A stretch of 64,000 nucleotides of DNA, from assembly GCF_021432765.1 (NCBI RefSeq), contig NZ_CP058908.1, positions 1,132,001-1,196,000 on the forward strand, read 5' to 3'. Position numbers and translations under genes: made by a program. A model generated the notes under the pieces. That model made no database searches. It was not told where the DNA came from and saw only the letters and a program-made list of their open reading frames with translations. Within the stretch, counting starts at the first letter, position 1; each line of letters begins with the position of its first letter. The DNA is from Pseudomonas phenolilytica. Its GTDB lineage: Bacteria > Pseudomonadota > Gammaproteobacteria > Pseudomonadales > Pseudomonadaceae. This document shows, piece after piece, positions 45,678-54,947 of this stretch.

Positions 45678-46513
45678 TGGGGGTTCACGCTTTCAAGTGA
45701 AGTGAGGAACAGGGCGCCATCCTCTTCGAAAATGGTGCCGCGATAGAGCTTCTGCTGGTTGATGCGCACTTCGTAGCGATCCAGCGGACGCAGCATGAGG
45801 ATGTCGTTGAGCTGCAGGTCGAGGACCTGCGCCAGCGGCATCTGTGCCGCCGCCACCACGCAGTCCAGCCGCACCGGCAGGTGCTTGATGTGATCGATGG
45901 GGTTTCCGGCCAGGCGCGCCGGAGGCGGACCGGTCAGGCGGCTGGTCAGCTCGTCGACCAGGTCGGTGTCCAGATAGATGTAGATCGACGACAGGCTGCC
46001 GGTGATGTGGCTCAGGTAGCGGTATTCGGCGACGTACTCCCAGCTGGTTTCCTCATAGTCGTTGCGGTAGCTGTCGAGCTTGCCGAAGGTTTCGCCCGAG
46101 AGGATCGAGCGGGCAAAGATGTCGGCGATGTCCATGCCCAGCCGGTTGCGCATGCGCTGTTCGGAGGTGCTGATCGGCGGCGTGTTCTGCGTCGGCACGA
46201 TGGTGCCGCCGTAATAACACTCCAGCGCTTCGGTGAGTAATTCGCGATCAATGGAAAAACCCACTTTGCCCATCGCCGAGCGATACATGCAATCGGGCGC
46301 CTGCTCGATCTGTTCCTGAACTTCGATCTTGTTCAGTTCAAGGCTGATGCGGTAGTTGCGCACGAAGTAATCGGCAATCAGGCGCGGGTTCTTGTTGGTG
46401 GTTTCCTTGATGTACTGCGGGATCTTGTGGTGATGCCGTCCCAACTTCTGCGGTTTCAGTGTGGTCAGGCTTTGGGCGGGCACGCCATGGTGGACTTTGG
46501 AATTGCCAGACAT
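45674..46513 (-). CDS. fliM: Lateral flagellar switch protein FliM, lacking the CheY-binding N-terminus
   Basis: A 279-residue C-ring protein. The middle domain (NPRLIADYFVRNYRISLELNKIEVQEQIEQ, the GGTIVP loop, TSEQRMRNRLGMDIA) and the C-terminal SpoA-like domain (LDCVVAAAQMPLAQVLDLQLNDILML) are complete. The N-terminus (MSGNSKVHHGVPAQSLTTLK) does not contain the LSQxEIDALL-type peptide that binds phospho-CheY in canonical FliM, and no such peptide is encoded upstream in this frame. It is the first gene of the leftward operon. The start at 46513 is the only one giving a compact N-terminus. Confidence 0.93.
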   Translation of the reverse strand: MSGNSKVHHGVPAQSLTTLKPQKLGRHHHKIPQYIKETTNKNPRLIADYFVRNYRISLELNKIEVQEQIEQAPDCMYRSAMGKVGFSIDRELLTEALECYYGGTIVPTQNTPPISTSEQRMRNRLGMDIADIFARSILSGETFGKLDSYRNDYEETSWEYVAEYRYLSHITGSLSSIYIYLDTDLVDELTSRLTGPPPARLAGNPIDHIKHLPVRLDCVVAAAQMPLAQVLDLQLNDILMLRPLDRYEVRINQQKLYRGTIFEEDGALFLTSLESVNPQ

Positions 46514-46915
46514 GTTGTGAACTGTATTCCTGGTGCTGAAAAGTGGGCCGGCATAATCGCTCGGCGGCTGTTGCAGAGGTCGAGTAGGGCGCGCGCACGA
46601 AAGCAGCGGGCACGGCGCCAACCTGCCGCCAATCTAGGCATGGGCGCGAGGTTGGGTTAAATCAATAGATATCAAATGAGCTTTTTTGAGCTCAGCTGTT
46701 AACTAATGATTCGGTTTAAGCGCAACTGATTGGTCAGCGGCGGCGAGGGGTTGTTAGCGTGCGCGCAGTTGTCCTGGCCTGTCTCCGTAAGATTTGGTAG
46801 TTGGACTTTCAGGGCGACGAAAGTTTCAGTTGGATTAAACTTTTCTTAAAATTTTTTCTGCAAAAGATATCCGGCGTGACTGCGGCTTATTTGCGCAGGC
46901 GCCCTCTGCGGCAAG
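46514..46915. other. AT-rich divergent spacer between fliM and lafK
   Basis: 402 bases without a gene that must hold the promoters of both early lateral flagellar operons. The stretch 46655-46870 is much richer in A and T than its surroundings. A sigma-54-like site faces fliM at 46617-46633. I found no clear sigma-54 site facing lafK; an ordinary or regulated sigma-70 promoter is more likely there. Confidence 0.6.
46617..46633 (-). promoter_or_regulatory. Sigma-54-like site upstream of fliM
   Basis: On the minus strand TTGGCGG-CAGGT-TGGC keeps the GG-N10-GC spacing of RpoN promoters but deviates in the last base of the -24 box and in the -12 box. It lies about 105 bases before the fliM start. 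LafK-type activators control the fliM operon in Vibrio lateral systems, which supports it weakly. Confidence 0.35.
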
Positions 46916-48331
<1,416 letters not shown>

Positions 48332-48350
48332 ACAATCGGGGAGAGCAGCG

Positions 48351-48671
48351 ATGAGTTCCATCATGCAGGTCCAGCAGCAGCTGCTGGGCCGGATGCAGCA
48401 ACTGGCAGAGGCCGCCGACGGCCAGCCGATCCGCCCGGCGAGCGGGCCGGCCGCTGGCATCGGCGGCTCGTTCGAGGCCGCCCTGCGTTCGGTGGATGCC
48501 GAACAGCACCAGGCCAGCGCGGCGATGGCGGCGGTCGACAGTGGCAAGAGTGACGATCTGGTCGGCGCGATGATCGACAGCCAGAAGGCCAGCGTGTCGT
48601 TTTCCGCGTTGCTGCAGGTGCGCAACAAACTGACCACGGCGTTCGACGACGTCATGCGGATGCCGCTGTAA
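48351..48671 (+). CDS. fliE: Lateral flagellar MS ring-rod junction protein FliE
   Basis: A 106-residue protein joining the MS ring to the rod. The conserved C-terminal half contains GSFEAALRSVDAEQHQASAAMAAV and VGAMIDSQKASVSFSALLQVRNKLTTAFDDVMRM, typical of FliE. It follows lafK by 19 bases and precedes fliF. Confidence 0.95.
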   Translation: MSSIMQVQQQLLGRMQQLAEAADGQPIRPASGPAAGIGGSFEAALRSVDAEQHQASAAMAAVDSGKSDDLVGAMIDSQKASVSFSALLQVRNKLTTAFDDVMRMPL

Positions 48672-48691
48672 GCGGCCCAGAGAGCTGAGAC

Positions 48692-50368
48692 GTGCTGCAG
48701 ACAATCAAAAGCAAGTTGCCCGCCGGCGGGCTGAGACCCGATCCGCGCATCACCCTCGCCGGCATGGCGGTGGTCGCCGCGGCGCTGGCCGTGGCGGTGG
48801 TGTTCTACCTCTGGCGTGACAGCGGTTCGTTCCGCGCGCTGCACGGCGCCGGCGAGTCGTTCCCCGCCGCCGAGGTGATGCAGGTGCTCGATGCCGAGGC
48901 CCTGCAGTACCGCATCCACCCGCAGAGCGGGCAGATCCTGGTGCGCGAGGACCAGCTGGCGCAGGCGCGCATGCTGCTCTCGGCCAAGGGCGTGAAGGTC
49001 AGCCAACCGGCCGGCTATGAACTGTTCGATCAGGAAGAGCCGCTGGGCACCAGTCAGTTCGTCCAGGACGTGCGCCTCAAGCGCAGCCTGGAAGGCGAGC
49101 TGGCGCGCACGGTGATGGCACTCAAGGGCGTGCAGCATGCGCGGGTGCATCTGGCGCAGGAGGAGAACAGCTCCTTCGTGATCAGCAAGCGGGCGCCGAC
49201 CAAGGCCTCGGTGATGCTGCAGCTGGATGCCGGTTACAAGCTCAGCAGCGATCAGGTCGCTGCCATCGTCAATCTGGTGGCCAACAGCGTGCCCAACCTC
49301 AAGCCGGAAGATGTCGGCGTGGTCGACCAGTACGGTGCGCTGCTGTCGCGCGGGCTCAACGTCGGCGGCGGTCCGGCGCAGAACTGGCGCGCCGTGGAGG
49401 ATTACCAGCAGCAGGCGGTGGCCAACATCGAGCAGGTGCTGGCGCCGGTGCTGGGCAGCGGCAACTACCGCATCAGCGTGGCGGCGGACATCGACTTCAG
49501 CCAGAAGGAGGAAACCCTCCAGGCTTTCGGCGATGCGCCGCGTCTGCGTCGCGAGGTGCTGAGCAACGAGAGCGCGCTGGATCAGCTGGCCCTCGGCGTG
49601 CCCGGCTCGCTGAGCAACCGCCCGGTCGGCCCGCCGCAAGAAGGCGAGGAGCCCGCAGCGGCGGACAAGCAGACCAAGGGCGCCACCTCGCTGCGCGAGG
49701 AATCTACCCGCCAGCTCGACTATGACCAGAGCGTGATCCATGTGAAGCACGCCGGTTTCGCCCTGCGTCAGCAGAGCGTGGCGGTGGTGCTCAATGCCGC
49801 CGCCGCGCCGGAAGGTGGCTGGAGCGAGGCAGCGCGTGCCGAGCTGGAAGCCATGGTGCGCAGCGCGGTGGGCTTCCAGCAGGCGCGTGGCGACCTGCTG
49901 ACCCTCAGCGTGCTGCCCTTCGCGGCGGTCGAGAATCCTGCCGAAACGCTGCCCTGGTGGGAGAACAGCCAGGTGCATGCGCTGGCCAAGGTCGGCGTCG
50001 CCGGGCTGATCGCCCTGCTGCTGTTGCTGATCGTGGTTCGCCCGGCGGTGCGCAACCTGACTCAGCGCGACGGTGCGCAGCTGCCGCAGGCGGAGCCGCC
50101 GGAAGGCACGCTGGCCCCGGCCGGTGTCGCCGCGGCGCTGGAAAGCGAGGTGCGGCCGGCGCTGGTCAGCCCGCGCCAGACTGACGGCCCGCACATCTTC
50201 GGCGAACTCAACCCGCTTTCGGAAATCCGTCTGCCGGCGCCGGGCTCGGGCCTGGAGTTGCAGATCGAGCATTTGCAGATGCTCGCCAAGAACGATCCCG
50301 AGCGCGTCTCGGAAGTCATCAAGCATTGGATAGGGCGCAATGAAAGAGACCTCAACCCAGCCGGCTGA
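48692..50368 (+). CDS. fliF: Lateral flagellar MS-ring protein FliF
   Basis: A 558-residue MS-ring protein. The first membrane helix (about 23-43, MAVVAAALAVAVVFYLW) is followed by the YscJ-like domain (MQVLDAEALQYRIHPQSGQILV, the GYELFDQEEPLGTSQFVQDVRLKRSLEGELARTV signature). The second helix lies near 425-445 (VGVAGLIALLLLLIVV). The C-terminal tail binds FliG. The start is GTG at 48692. The gene overlaps fliG by 29 bases. Confidence 0.97.
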   Translation: MLQTIKSKLPAGGLRPDPRITLAGMAVVAAALAVAVVFYLWRDSGSFRALHGAGESFPAAEVMQVLDAEALQYRIHPQSGQILVREDQLAQARMLLSAKGVKVSQPAGYELFDQEEPLGTSQFVQDVRLKRSLEGELARTVMALKGVQHARVHLAQEENSSFVISKRAPTKASVMLQLDAGYKLSSDQVAAIVNLVANSVPNLKPEDVGVVDQYGALLSRGLNVGGGPAQNWRAVEDYQQQAVANIEQVLAPVLGSGNYRISVAADIDFSQKEETLQAFGDAPRLRREVLSNESALDQLALGVPGSLSNRPVGPPQEGEEPAAADKQTKGATSLREESTRQLDYDQSVIHVKHAGFALRQQSVAVVLNAAAAPEGGWSEAARAELEAMVRSAVGFQQARGDLLTLSVLPFAAVENPAETLPWWENSQVHALAKVGVAGLIALLLLLIVVRPAVRNLTQRDGAQLPQAEPPEGTLAPAGVAAALESEVRPALVSPRQTDGPHIFGELNPLSEIRLPAPGSGLELQIEHLQMLAKNDPERVSEVIKHWIGRNERDLNPAG

Positions 50369-51407
50369 TCAGGACACCGCGTCCGCCAAGGAGATCAAGC
50401 CGCGCCCGCTGCAGCTGCGTTCGGTCAGTTCGCTCGACCAGGCGGCGATCCTCATGCTGAGCATGGGTGACGAGATATCCGCCGGCATCCTGCGCAACTT
50501 CTCGCGCGAGGAGATCATCAGCATCAGCCAGGCGATGGCGCGACTGTCCAACGTCAAGCAGCCGATGGTCTCCGACGTGATCAGCCGCTTCTTCGACGAT
50601 TACAAGGAGCAGAGCAGCATCAAGGGCGCCTCGCGCAGCTACCTGGCCGGCATGCTCGGCAAGGCGCTGGGCGGCGACATCACCCGCTCGCTGCTGGACT
50701 CCATCTATGGCGAGGAAATCCGCGCCAAGATGGCCAAGATGGAATGGCTCGATCCCAAGCAATTCGCCGCGCTGATCGCCAAGGAGCACGCGCAGATGCA
50801 GGCGGTGTTCCTCGCCTTCCTGCCGCCGGGCATGGCCACCGAGGTGCTCGAATGCATGCCGGCCGAGCGCCAGGACGAACTGCTCTACCGCATCGCCAAC
50901 CTCTCGGAGGTCAACAGCGACGTGATCGCCGAGCTGGAGCAGCTGATCGACCGCAGCCTGCGCGTGCTCAGCACCCAGGGCTCGCAGGTGCGCGGGGTGA
51001 AGCAGGCGGCCGACATCATGAACCGCTTCAAGGGCAACCGCGACCAGATGTTCGAGCTGCTGCGCGCGCACAACGAGGAGCTGGTCGGCAAGATCGAGGA
51101 TGAGATGTACGACTTCTTCATCCTCTCGCGACAGAACCAGGACGTGCTGCAGACCCTGCTGGAAGTGATTCCGCTGGAAGAATGGGTGGTCGCGCTGAAG
51201 GGTGCCGAGCCGGCGCTGGTGCGGGCGATCCAGGGCGCGATGCCCAAGCGTCAGGCGCAGCAGATGGAATCGATCAACCGCCGCCAGGGCCCGGTGCCGC
51301 TGTCGCGCGTCGAGCAGGTGCGCAAGGACATCATGGCGGTGGTCCGCGAGATGTCCGCCGATGGCGAGCTGCAGGTGCAGCTGTTCCGCGAACAGACGGT
51401 GGAATGA
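50340..51407 (+). CDS. fliG: Lateral flagellar switch protein FliG
   Basis: A 355-residue C-ring protein that contacts the stator. It contains SSLDQAAILMLSMGDEISAGIL (N domain), the middle EHAQMQAVFLAFLPPGMATEVLE region (replacing the usual EHPQ) and a C-terminal torque helix with charged residues (VALKGAEPALVRAIQGAMPKRQAQQM). The start at 50340 lies within the fliF end, in another frame, and encodes a short Lys/Glu/Thr leader. Confidence 0.96.
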   Translation: MKETSTQPADQDTASAKEIKPRPLQLRSVSSLDQAAILMLSMGDEISAGILRNFSREEIISISQAMARLSNVKQPMVSDVISRFFDDYKEQSSIKGASRSYLAGMLGKALGGDITRSLLDSIYGEEIRAKMAKMEWLDPKQFAALIAKEHAQMQAVFLAFLPPGMATEVLECMPAERQDELLYRIANLSEVNSDVIAELEQLIDRSLRVLSTQGSQVRGVKQAADIMNRFKGNRDQMFELLRAHNEELVGKIEDEMYDFFILSRQNQDVLQTLLEVIPLEEWVVALKGAEPALVRAIQGAMPKRQAQQMESINRRQGPVPLSRVEQVRKDIMAVVREMSADGELQVQLFREQTVE

Positions 51408-51408
51408 G

Positions 51409-52107
51409 ATGACGGTCAAGGTGGTCAAGGGCGCGGGCCGCAGCTGGCGGCCGTTCCGGTTCCCGCCACGGGTCAAGGCCCCGGCGCAGCTCGCCGAGGG
51501 TCTGGCCGGCGATCCGGCGGCGCTGCAACGCGCGGTGGCCGAAGGTTTTCAGGAAGGCATCGACAAGGGCTACCGCGAGGGCCTCGAGCAGGGCCGCGAG
51601 GCGGGGCATCGCGAGGGCTTCGAGCGCGGCGTCGAGGATGGCCGCAGCATCGGCCGCGAAGAGGGGCGCCAGCAGGGGCGTCAGGCCTTCGAGACTGCTG
51701 CGCGGCCGCTGGACGGGTTGATCGAGATGTTTGAGCACTTCCAGCGCGATTACCAGCAGGCACGCCGCGAAGAGTTGCTGGAGCTGGTGCAAAAGGTTGC
51801 CAAGCAGGTGATCCGCTGCGAGCTGACCCTGCACCCCACGCAGTTGCTGACCCTCGCCGAGGAAGCGCTGAATGCCATGCCCGGCGACCAGGACGACGTG
51901 CGCATTCACCTCAACCCGGAGGAGTGCGCGCGCATTCGCGAGCTGGCCCCGGAGCGCGCCGCCGCCTGGCGCCTGGTGCCGGACGACAAGCTGGCGCTCG
52001 GCGAATGCCGCGTGCTGACCGCCCAGGCCGAAGCCGATATCGGTTGCCAGCAGCGCCTGGATTCATGCATGGACACCCTCGCCGAACACATGCGGGACTC
52101 GGCCTGA
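51409..52107 (+). CDS. fliH: Lateral flagellar export regulator FliH
   Basis: A 232-residue protein that inhibits and positions the FliI ATPase. Residues 46-90 carry a glycine at every fourth position, twelve in a row (G46, G50 … G90), an unusually regular GxxxG run. The C-terminal domain (about 110-225) resembles FliH/YscL (LVQKVAKQVIRCELTLHPTQLLTLAEEAL). The start at 51409 lies 1 base after the fliG stop; an upstream in-frame extension lies inside fliG. Confidence 0.94.
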   Translation: MTVKVVKGAGRSWRPFRFPPRVKAPAQLAEGLAGDPAALQRAVAEGFQEGIDKGYREGLEQGREAGHREGFERGVEDGRSIGREEGRQQGRQAFETAARPLDGLIEMFEHFQRDYQQARREELLELVQKVAKQVIRCELTLHPTQLLTLAEEALNAMPGDQDDVRIHLNPEECARIRELAPERAAAWRLVPDDKLALGECRVLTAQAEADIGCQQRLDSCMDTLAEHMRDSA

Positions 52108-52108
52108 G

Positions 52109-53443
52109 ATGTCCCTGCGCGAGAGCTTCCGGCTCGACGAGGCGCTGCGCTCGCTGGACAAGGTGCAGCTGGCCAAGGTCAGCGGCCGCCTGGTGCGCGT
52201 CTCCGGCATGCTGCTGGAAAGCCTCGGCTGCCAGCGCATGACCGGCCAGCGCTGCTATGTCGAACTGGCCGACGGCGCCATGCTCGAAGCGCAGGTGGTG
52301 GGCTTCAACCGCGATATCACCTACCTGATGCCGTTCAAGAAACCGATGGGCCTGAGTGCCGGCTCGCGGGTCTTCCCGGCACCCGACGAGGCGATGCTGC
52401 ACATCGACGAATCCTGGCTCGGGCGGGTGGTCAACGGCCTCGGTGAGCCGCTGGACGAACTGGGCAAGCTCGGCGGCTGCGATCCGCTGCCGACTGAGCT
52501 GCCCTCGGTCAATCCGCTCAAACGCCGGCCGGTGGAGGCGCCGCTGGACGTCGGCGTGCGCGCGATCAACGCCCTGCTGACCCTCGGCAAGGGCCAGCGC
52601 GTCGGCCTGTTCGCCGGTTCCGGCGTCGGCAAGAGCGTGCTGCTGGGCATGATCACCCGGCAGACCAAGGCCGATGTGGTGGTGGTCGGCCTGATCGGCG
52701 AGCGCGGCCGCGAGGTACAGGAATTCATCCTGCATGCGCTGGGCGAGGAGGGCCTGAAAAAGGCCGTGGTGGTGGTGGCGCCGGCCAACGAATCGCCGCT
52801 GATGCGCCTCAAGGCCACCGAGCTGTGCCACAGCATCGCTGCCTATTTCCGCGACCAGGGCCATGACGTGCTGCTGCTGGTCGACTCGCTGACCCGCTAC
52901 GCCATGGCCCAGCGCGAGATCGCCCTGGCCCTCGGCGAGCCTCCGGCGACCAAGGGCTATCCGCCGTCGGTGTTCGGCATGCTGCCGGAACTGGTGGAAA
53001 GCGCCGGCAATGGCGCCGATGGCAGTGGCAGCCTCAGCGCGATCTACACCGTGCTCGCCGAGGGCGACGACCAGCAGGACCCGATCGTCGACTGCGCGCG
53101 GGCGATTCTCGACGGCCACATCGTGCTGTCGCGCCGCCTGGCCGAGGCCGGTCACTACCCGGCGATCGACGTCGGCGCCTCGGTCAGCCGCTGCATGAGC
53201 CAGGTCGGCCAGCCGGCGCATCTGGGCGCGGCGCGGCAGCTCAAGGAGCTGTACAGCACCTTCGAGAAGATCCGCGAACTGATCCCGTTGGGCGGCTACA
53301 CCCCGGGCATGGACCCCAAGACCGATCGCGCGGTACAGCTGGCACCGACCATCGAACGCTTCCTGCGCCAGGAGGTGGGCGAGGCCGCCGAACTGGAGCT
53401 GAGCATCGTCACCTTGCAGAACATCATCGGGAAGCCGCGATGA
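52109..53443 (+). CDS. fliI: Lateral flagellar export ATPase FliI
   Basis: The 444-residue F1-beta-like ATPase energises export. Walker A is GLFAGSGVGKSVLLGMI, Walker B is DVLLLVDSLTRYAMAQREI and the GLIGERGREVQEF loop is present. It starts just after fliH (TGAGATG) and overlaps fliJ by 4 nt. Length matches the family. Confidence 0.97.
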   Translation: MSLRESFRLDEALRSLDKVQLAKVSGRLVRVSGMLLESLGCQRMTGQRCYVELADGAMLEAQVVGFNRDITYLMPFKKPMGLSAGSRVFPAPDEAMLHIDESWLGRVVNGLGEPLDELGKLGGCDPLPTELPSVNPLKRRPVEAPLDVGVRAINALLTLGKGQRVGLFAGSGVGKSVLLGMITRQTKADVVVVGLIGERGREVQEFILHALGEEGLKKAVVVVAPANESPLMRLKATELCHSIAAYFRDQGHDVLLLVDSLTRYAMAQREIALALGEPPATKGYPPSVFGMLPELVESAGNGADGSGSLSAIYTVLAEGDDQQDPIVDCARAILDGHIVLSRRLAEAGHYPAIDVGASVSRCMSQVGQPAHLGAARQLKELYSTFEKIRELIPLGGYTPGMDPKTDRAVQLAPTIERFLRQEVGEAAELELSIVTLQNIIGKPR

Positions 53444-53865
53444 AACAGCAGATCGAAACGCTGTCGCGCCTGGCCAGCCTGCGCGGCAACCGCGTGCGGC
53501 AGATGCTCGGCCAGGTGCAGTACCAGCAGAACCTCTGCCAGCGCTATCGCAACAACATCACCGGGCTGAGCCGCCTGTGCGGTTTCTCGGTGCCGATGAA
53601 CACGCCGCTGCAGCGCGACAACCAGCAGCGCTACAAGGCCACGCTGTACAAGATGGTCGAGCTGCAGCGCCGCGAACTGGCGGTGGCCGAGCAGGCGCTG
53701 GCGCGCATCCAGGGCGAGCTGTTGCAGGCCATGCGTAGCGAGAAGGTGGTGGCGCAGGTGATCGACAACAAGATGCAGCAATGGCAACAGCAGCTCGCGC
53801 AGCAGGAGCAGAAGATCCAGGACGGGCTGGCGGCGCAGGCCTGGTGGCGCAACCAGGCGGGATGA
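53440..53865 (+). CDS. fliJ: Lateral flagellar export chaperone FliJ
   Basis: A 141-residue coiled-coil protein that links FliI to FlhA. It is helical throughout, Gln-, Arg- and Lys-rich, starting MKQQIETLSRLASLRGNRV, with VQYQQNLCQRYRNNITGL and a C-terminal QQWQQQLAQQEQKIQDGLAAQAWW. Identity rests on position after fliI, size and coiled-coil nature. It overlaps fliI by 4 nt. Confidence 0.9.
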   Translation: MKQQIETLSRLASLRGNRVRQMLGQVQYQQNLCQRYRNNITGLSRLCGFSVPMNTPLQRDNQQRYKATLYKMVELQRRELAVAEQALARIQGELLQAMRSEKVVAQVIDNKMQQWQQQLAQQEQKIQDGLAAQAWWRNQAG

Positions 53866-53964
53866 GCGACTGCCGCGCTGGCGGCGACTGTGTGAAAATC
53901 GCGTTTAAGTTTTGCGCCAGGGCGGTCGCCTGATTGGCTGTAACCACCGAGTTGGAAAGAAATC

Positions 53965-54240
53965 ATGGAAATCAGCCGGCACTTCAAGCCCGCCCTCAGC
54001 GTCCCCGGCGAAACCGCCACCGCCCGCCAGGCGGCACCCGCGCCCGTCGCGCCGCCTGCGGCCCGCCAGGCCGAGAGCCTGCCGCTGGAGCAGATGCACG
54101 AAGCCCTGCGCGCCATGCCGGAGGTCGATCTGGAGCGCGTCGCCGCACTCAAGCAGGCCCTGCAGCGCGGTGAGCTGTCCAGCGACCCGGCCGAGCTGGC
54201 CAGCAGCATGCTCGCCTACCACCGCGGGAACGATGCGTGA
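53965..54240 (+). CDS. flgM: Anti-sigma-28 factor FlgM (lateral system)
   Basis: A 91-residue protein with a Pro/Ala-rich disordered N-terminus and the sigma-28-binding C-terminus (MPEVDLERVAALKQALQRGELSSDPAELASSMLAYH). It should sequester the LafS sigma factor encoded at 58586 until it is exported. A 99-bp spacer before it holds TTAAGTTT (about 53905), a possible sigma-28 -35 element, but no clear -10. It overlaps flgN by 4 nt. Its place after fliJ differs from systems where flgM follows flgA. Confidence 0.9.
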   Translation: MEISRHFKPALSVPGETATARQAAPAPVAPPAARQAESLPLEQMHEALRAMPEVDLERVAALKQALQRGELSSDPAELASSMLAYHRGNDA

Positions 54241-54677
54241 GCCAGCGCGACAGGCTGCTGCAGATCGTCGACGCCGACCTGCAGCAGGACTGTGGTGACT
54301 ACCTCGCCCTGCGCGACCTGATGCAGGCGCTTTACAGCTTCCTGCTCGAACGCGACAGCGTTGAGATCGAGCGGATCAATCGCCAGATCAGTCGCCACGT
54401 CGACAACCTCGGCGGACGTGCCCAGCGCCGCGGCAAGATACTCGCCGCCTTCCGCCTGAGCGACGATGGCGCCGGCATGCAGCGCCTGCTGGAAAGCTAC
54501 CCCGAGGTGCGCCGCGCGGTGCTGCAGCAGTTCTGGCAGCAGCTCGGCCGGCTGGCGGCCGAATGTCAGCAGCTCAACGAGCGCAACGGCAAACTATTGG
54601 CGATGCACCACGAGATCCTCGAACAGCTGCTCGCCAGCCAGCAGCCGACCCACCTGTACAGCCCTCAGGCGTACTGA
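54237..54677 (+). CDS. flgN: Hook-filament junction chaperone FlgN (lateral system)
   Basis: A 146-residue, mostly helical FlgN-like protein (MSQRDRLLQIVDADLQQDCGDYLALRDLMQALYSFLLERDS…, ending LEQLLASQQPTHLYSPQAY). FlgN chaperones FlgK and FlgL. The start is GTG at 54237, overlapping the flgM stop (GTGA). Identity rests on the usual flgM-flgN pairing, length and helix pattern. Confidence 0.85.
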   Translation: MSQRDRLLQIVDADLQQDCGDYLALRDLMQALYSFLLERDSVEIERINRQISRHVDNLGGRAQRRGKILAAFRLSDDGAGMQRLLESYPEVRRAVLQQFWQQLGRLAAECQQLNERNGKLLAMHHEILEQLLASQQPTHLYSPQAY

Positions 54678-54800
54678 GCGCCGCCGGCCCTGTCTGAATC
54701 CATCACGTCGCCAGCGCCAGCACGGCGCGGCCGTGATCGCGCCCGCTTAAGTAACCCCCTTCCTGCGCCGCCCTTGTAAAGAGATGTTCCGTCGTCGATG

Positions 54801-54857
54801 CGGGCGGAAACGGCGTTTCCCCGTTTCCGCATCCACTGCCCGGGCGGAAGCGTTTTT
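54801..54857 (+). terminator. Hairpin region after flgN, possible terminator
   Basis: GCGGAAACGG (54804-54813) pairs perfectly with CCGTTTCCGC (54821-54830) around a 7-nt loop, inside a wider CGGGC…GCCCG pair. A run of six T follows about 25 bases later (near 54852). The distance to the T-run makes termination uncertain, but the site separates the fliJ-flgMN transcript from the fliD operon. Confidence 0.4.
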
Positions 54858-54903
54858 TCTGCATGCGCCAAGCGAAAGTCTTTGTAAATCAATGCTTTGA
54901 GAC

Positions 54904-54920
54904 TTGGCACTCAATTTGCT
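54904..54920 (+). promoter_or_regulatory. Sigma-54 promoter of the fliD operon
   Basis: TTGGCAC-TCAAT-TTGCT is a perfect match to the RpoN consensus, 28 bases before the fliD start. It makes fliD-S-T-K-L-lafS-motAB a middle-class operon activated by the LafK-type protein encoded at 46916. Confidence 0.92.
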
Positions 54921-54947
54921 CAATAGATTTGGGGAAGGGGATCGGCA

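Noticed and set aside
51544..51678. 12-bp periodic sequence as a possible CRISPR or tandem repeat
   Set aside because: It is the coding sequence for the FliH GxxxG ladder; bases between glycine codons vary and there are no spacers.
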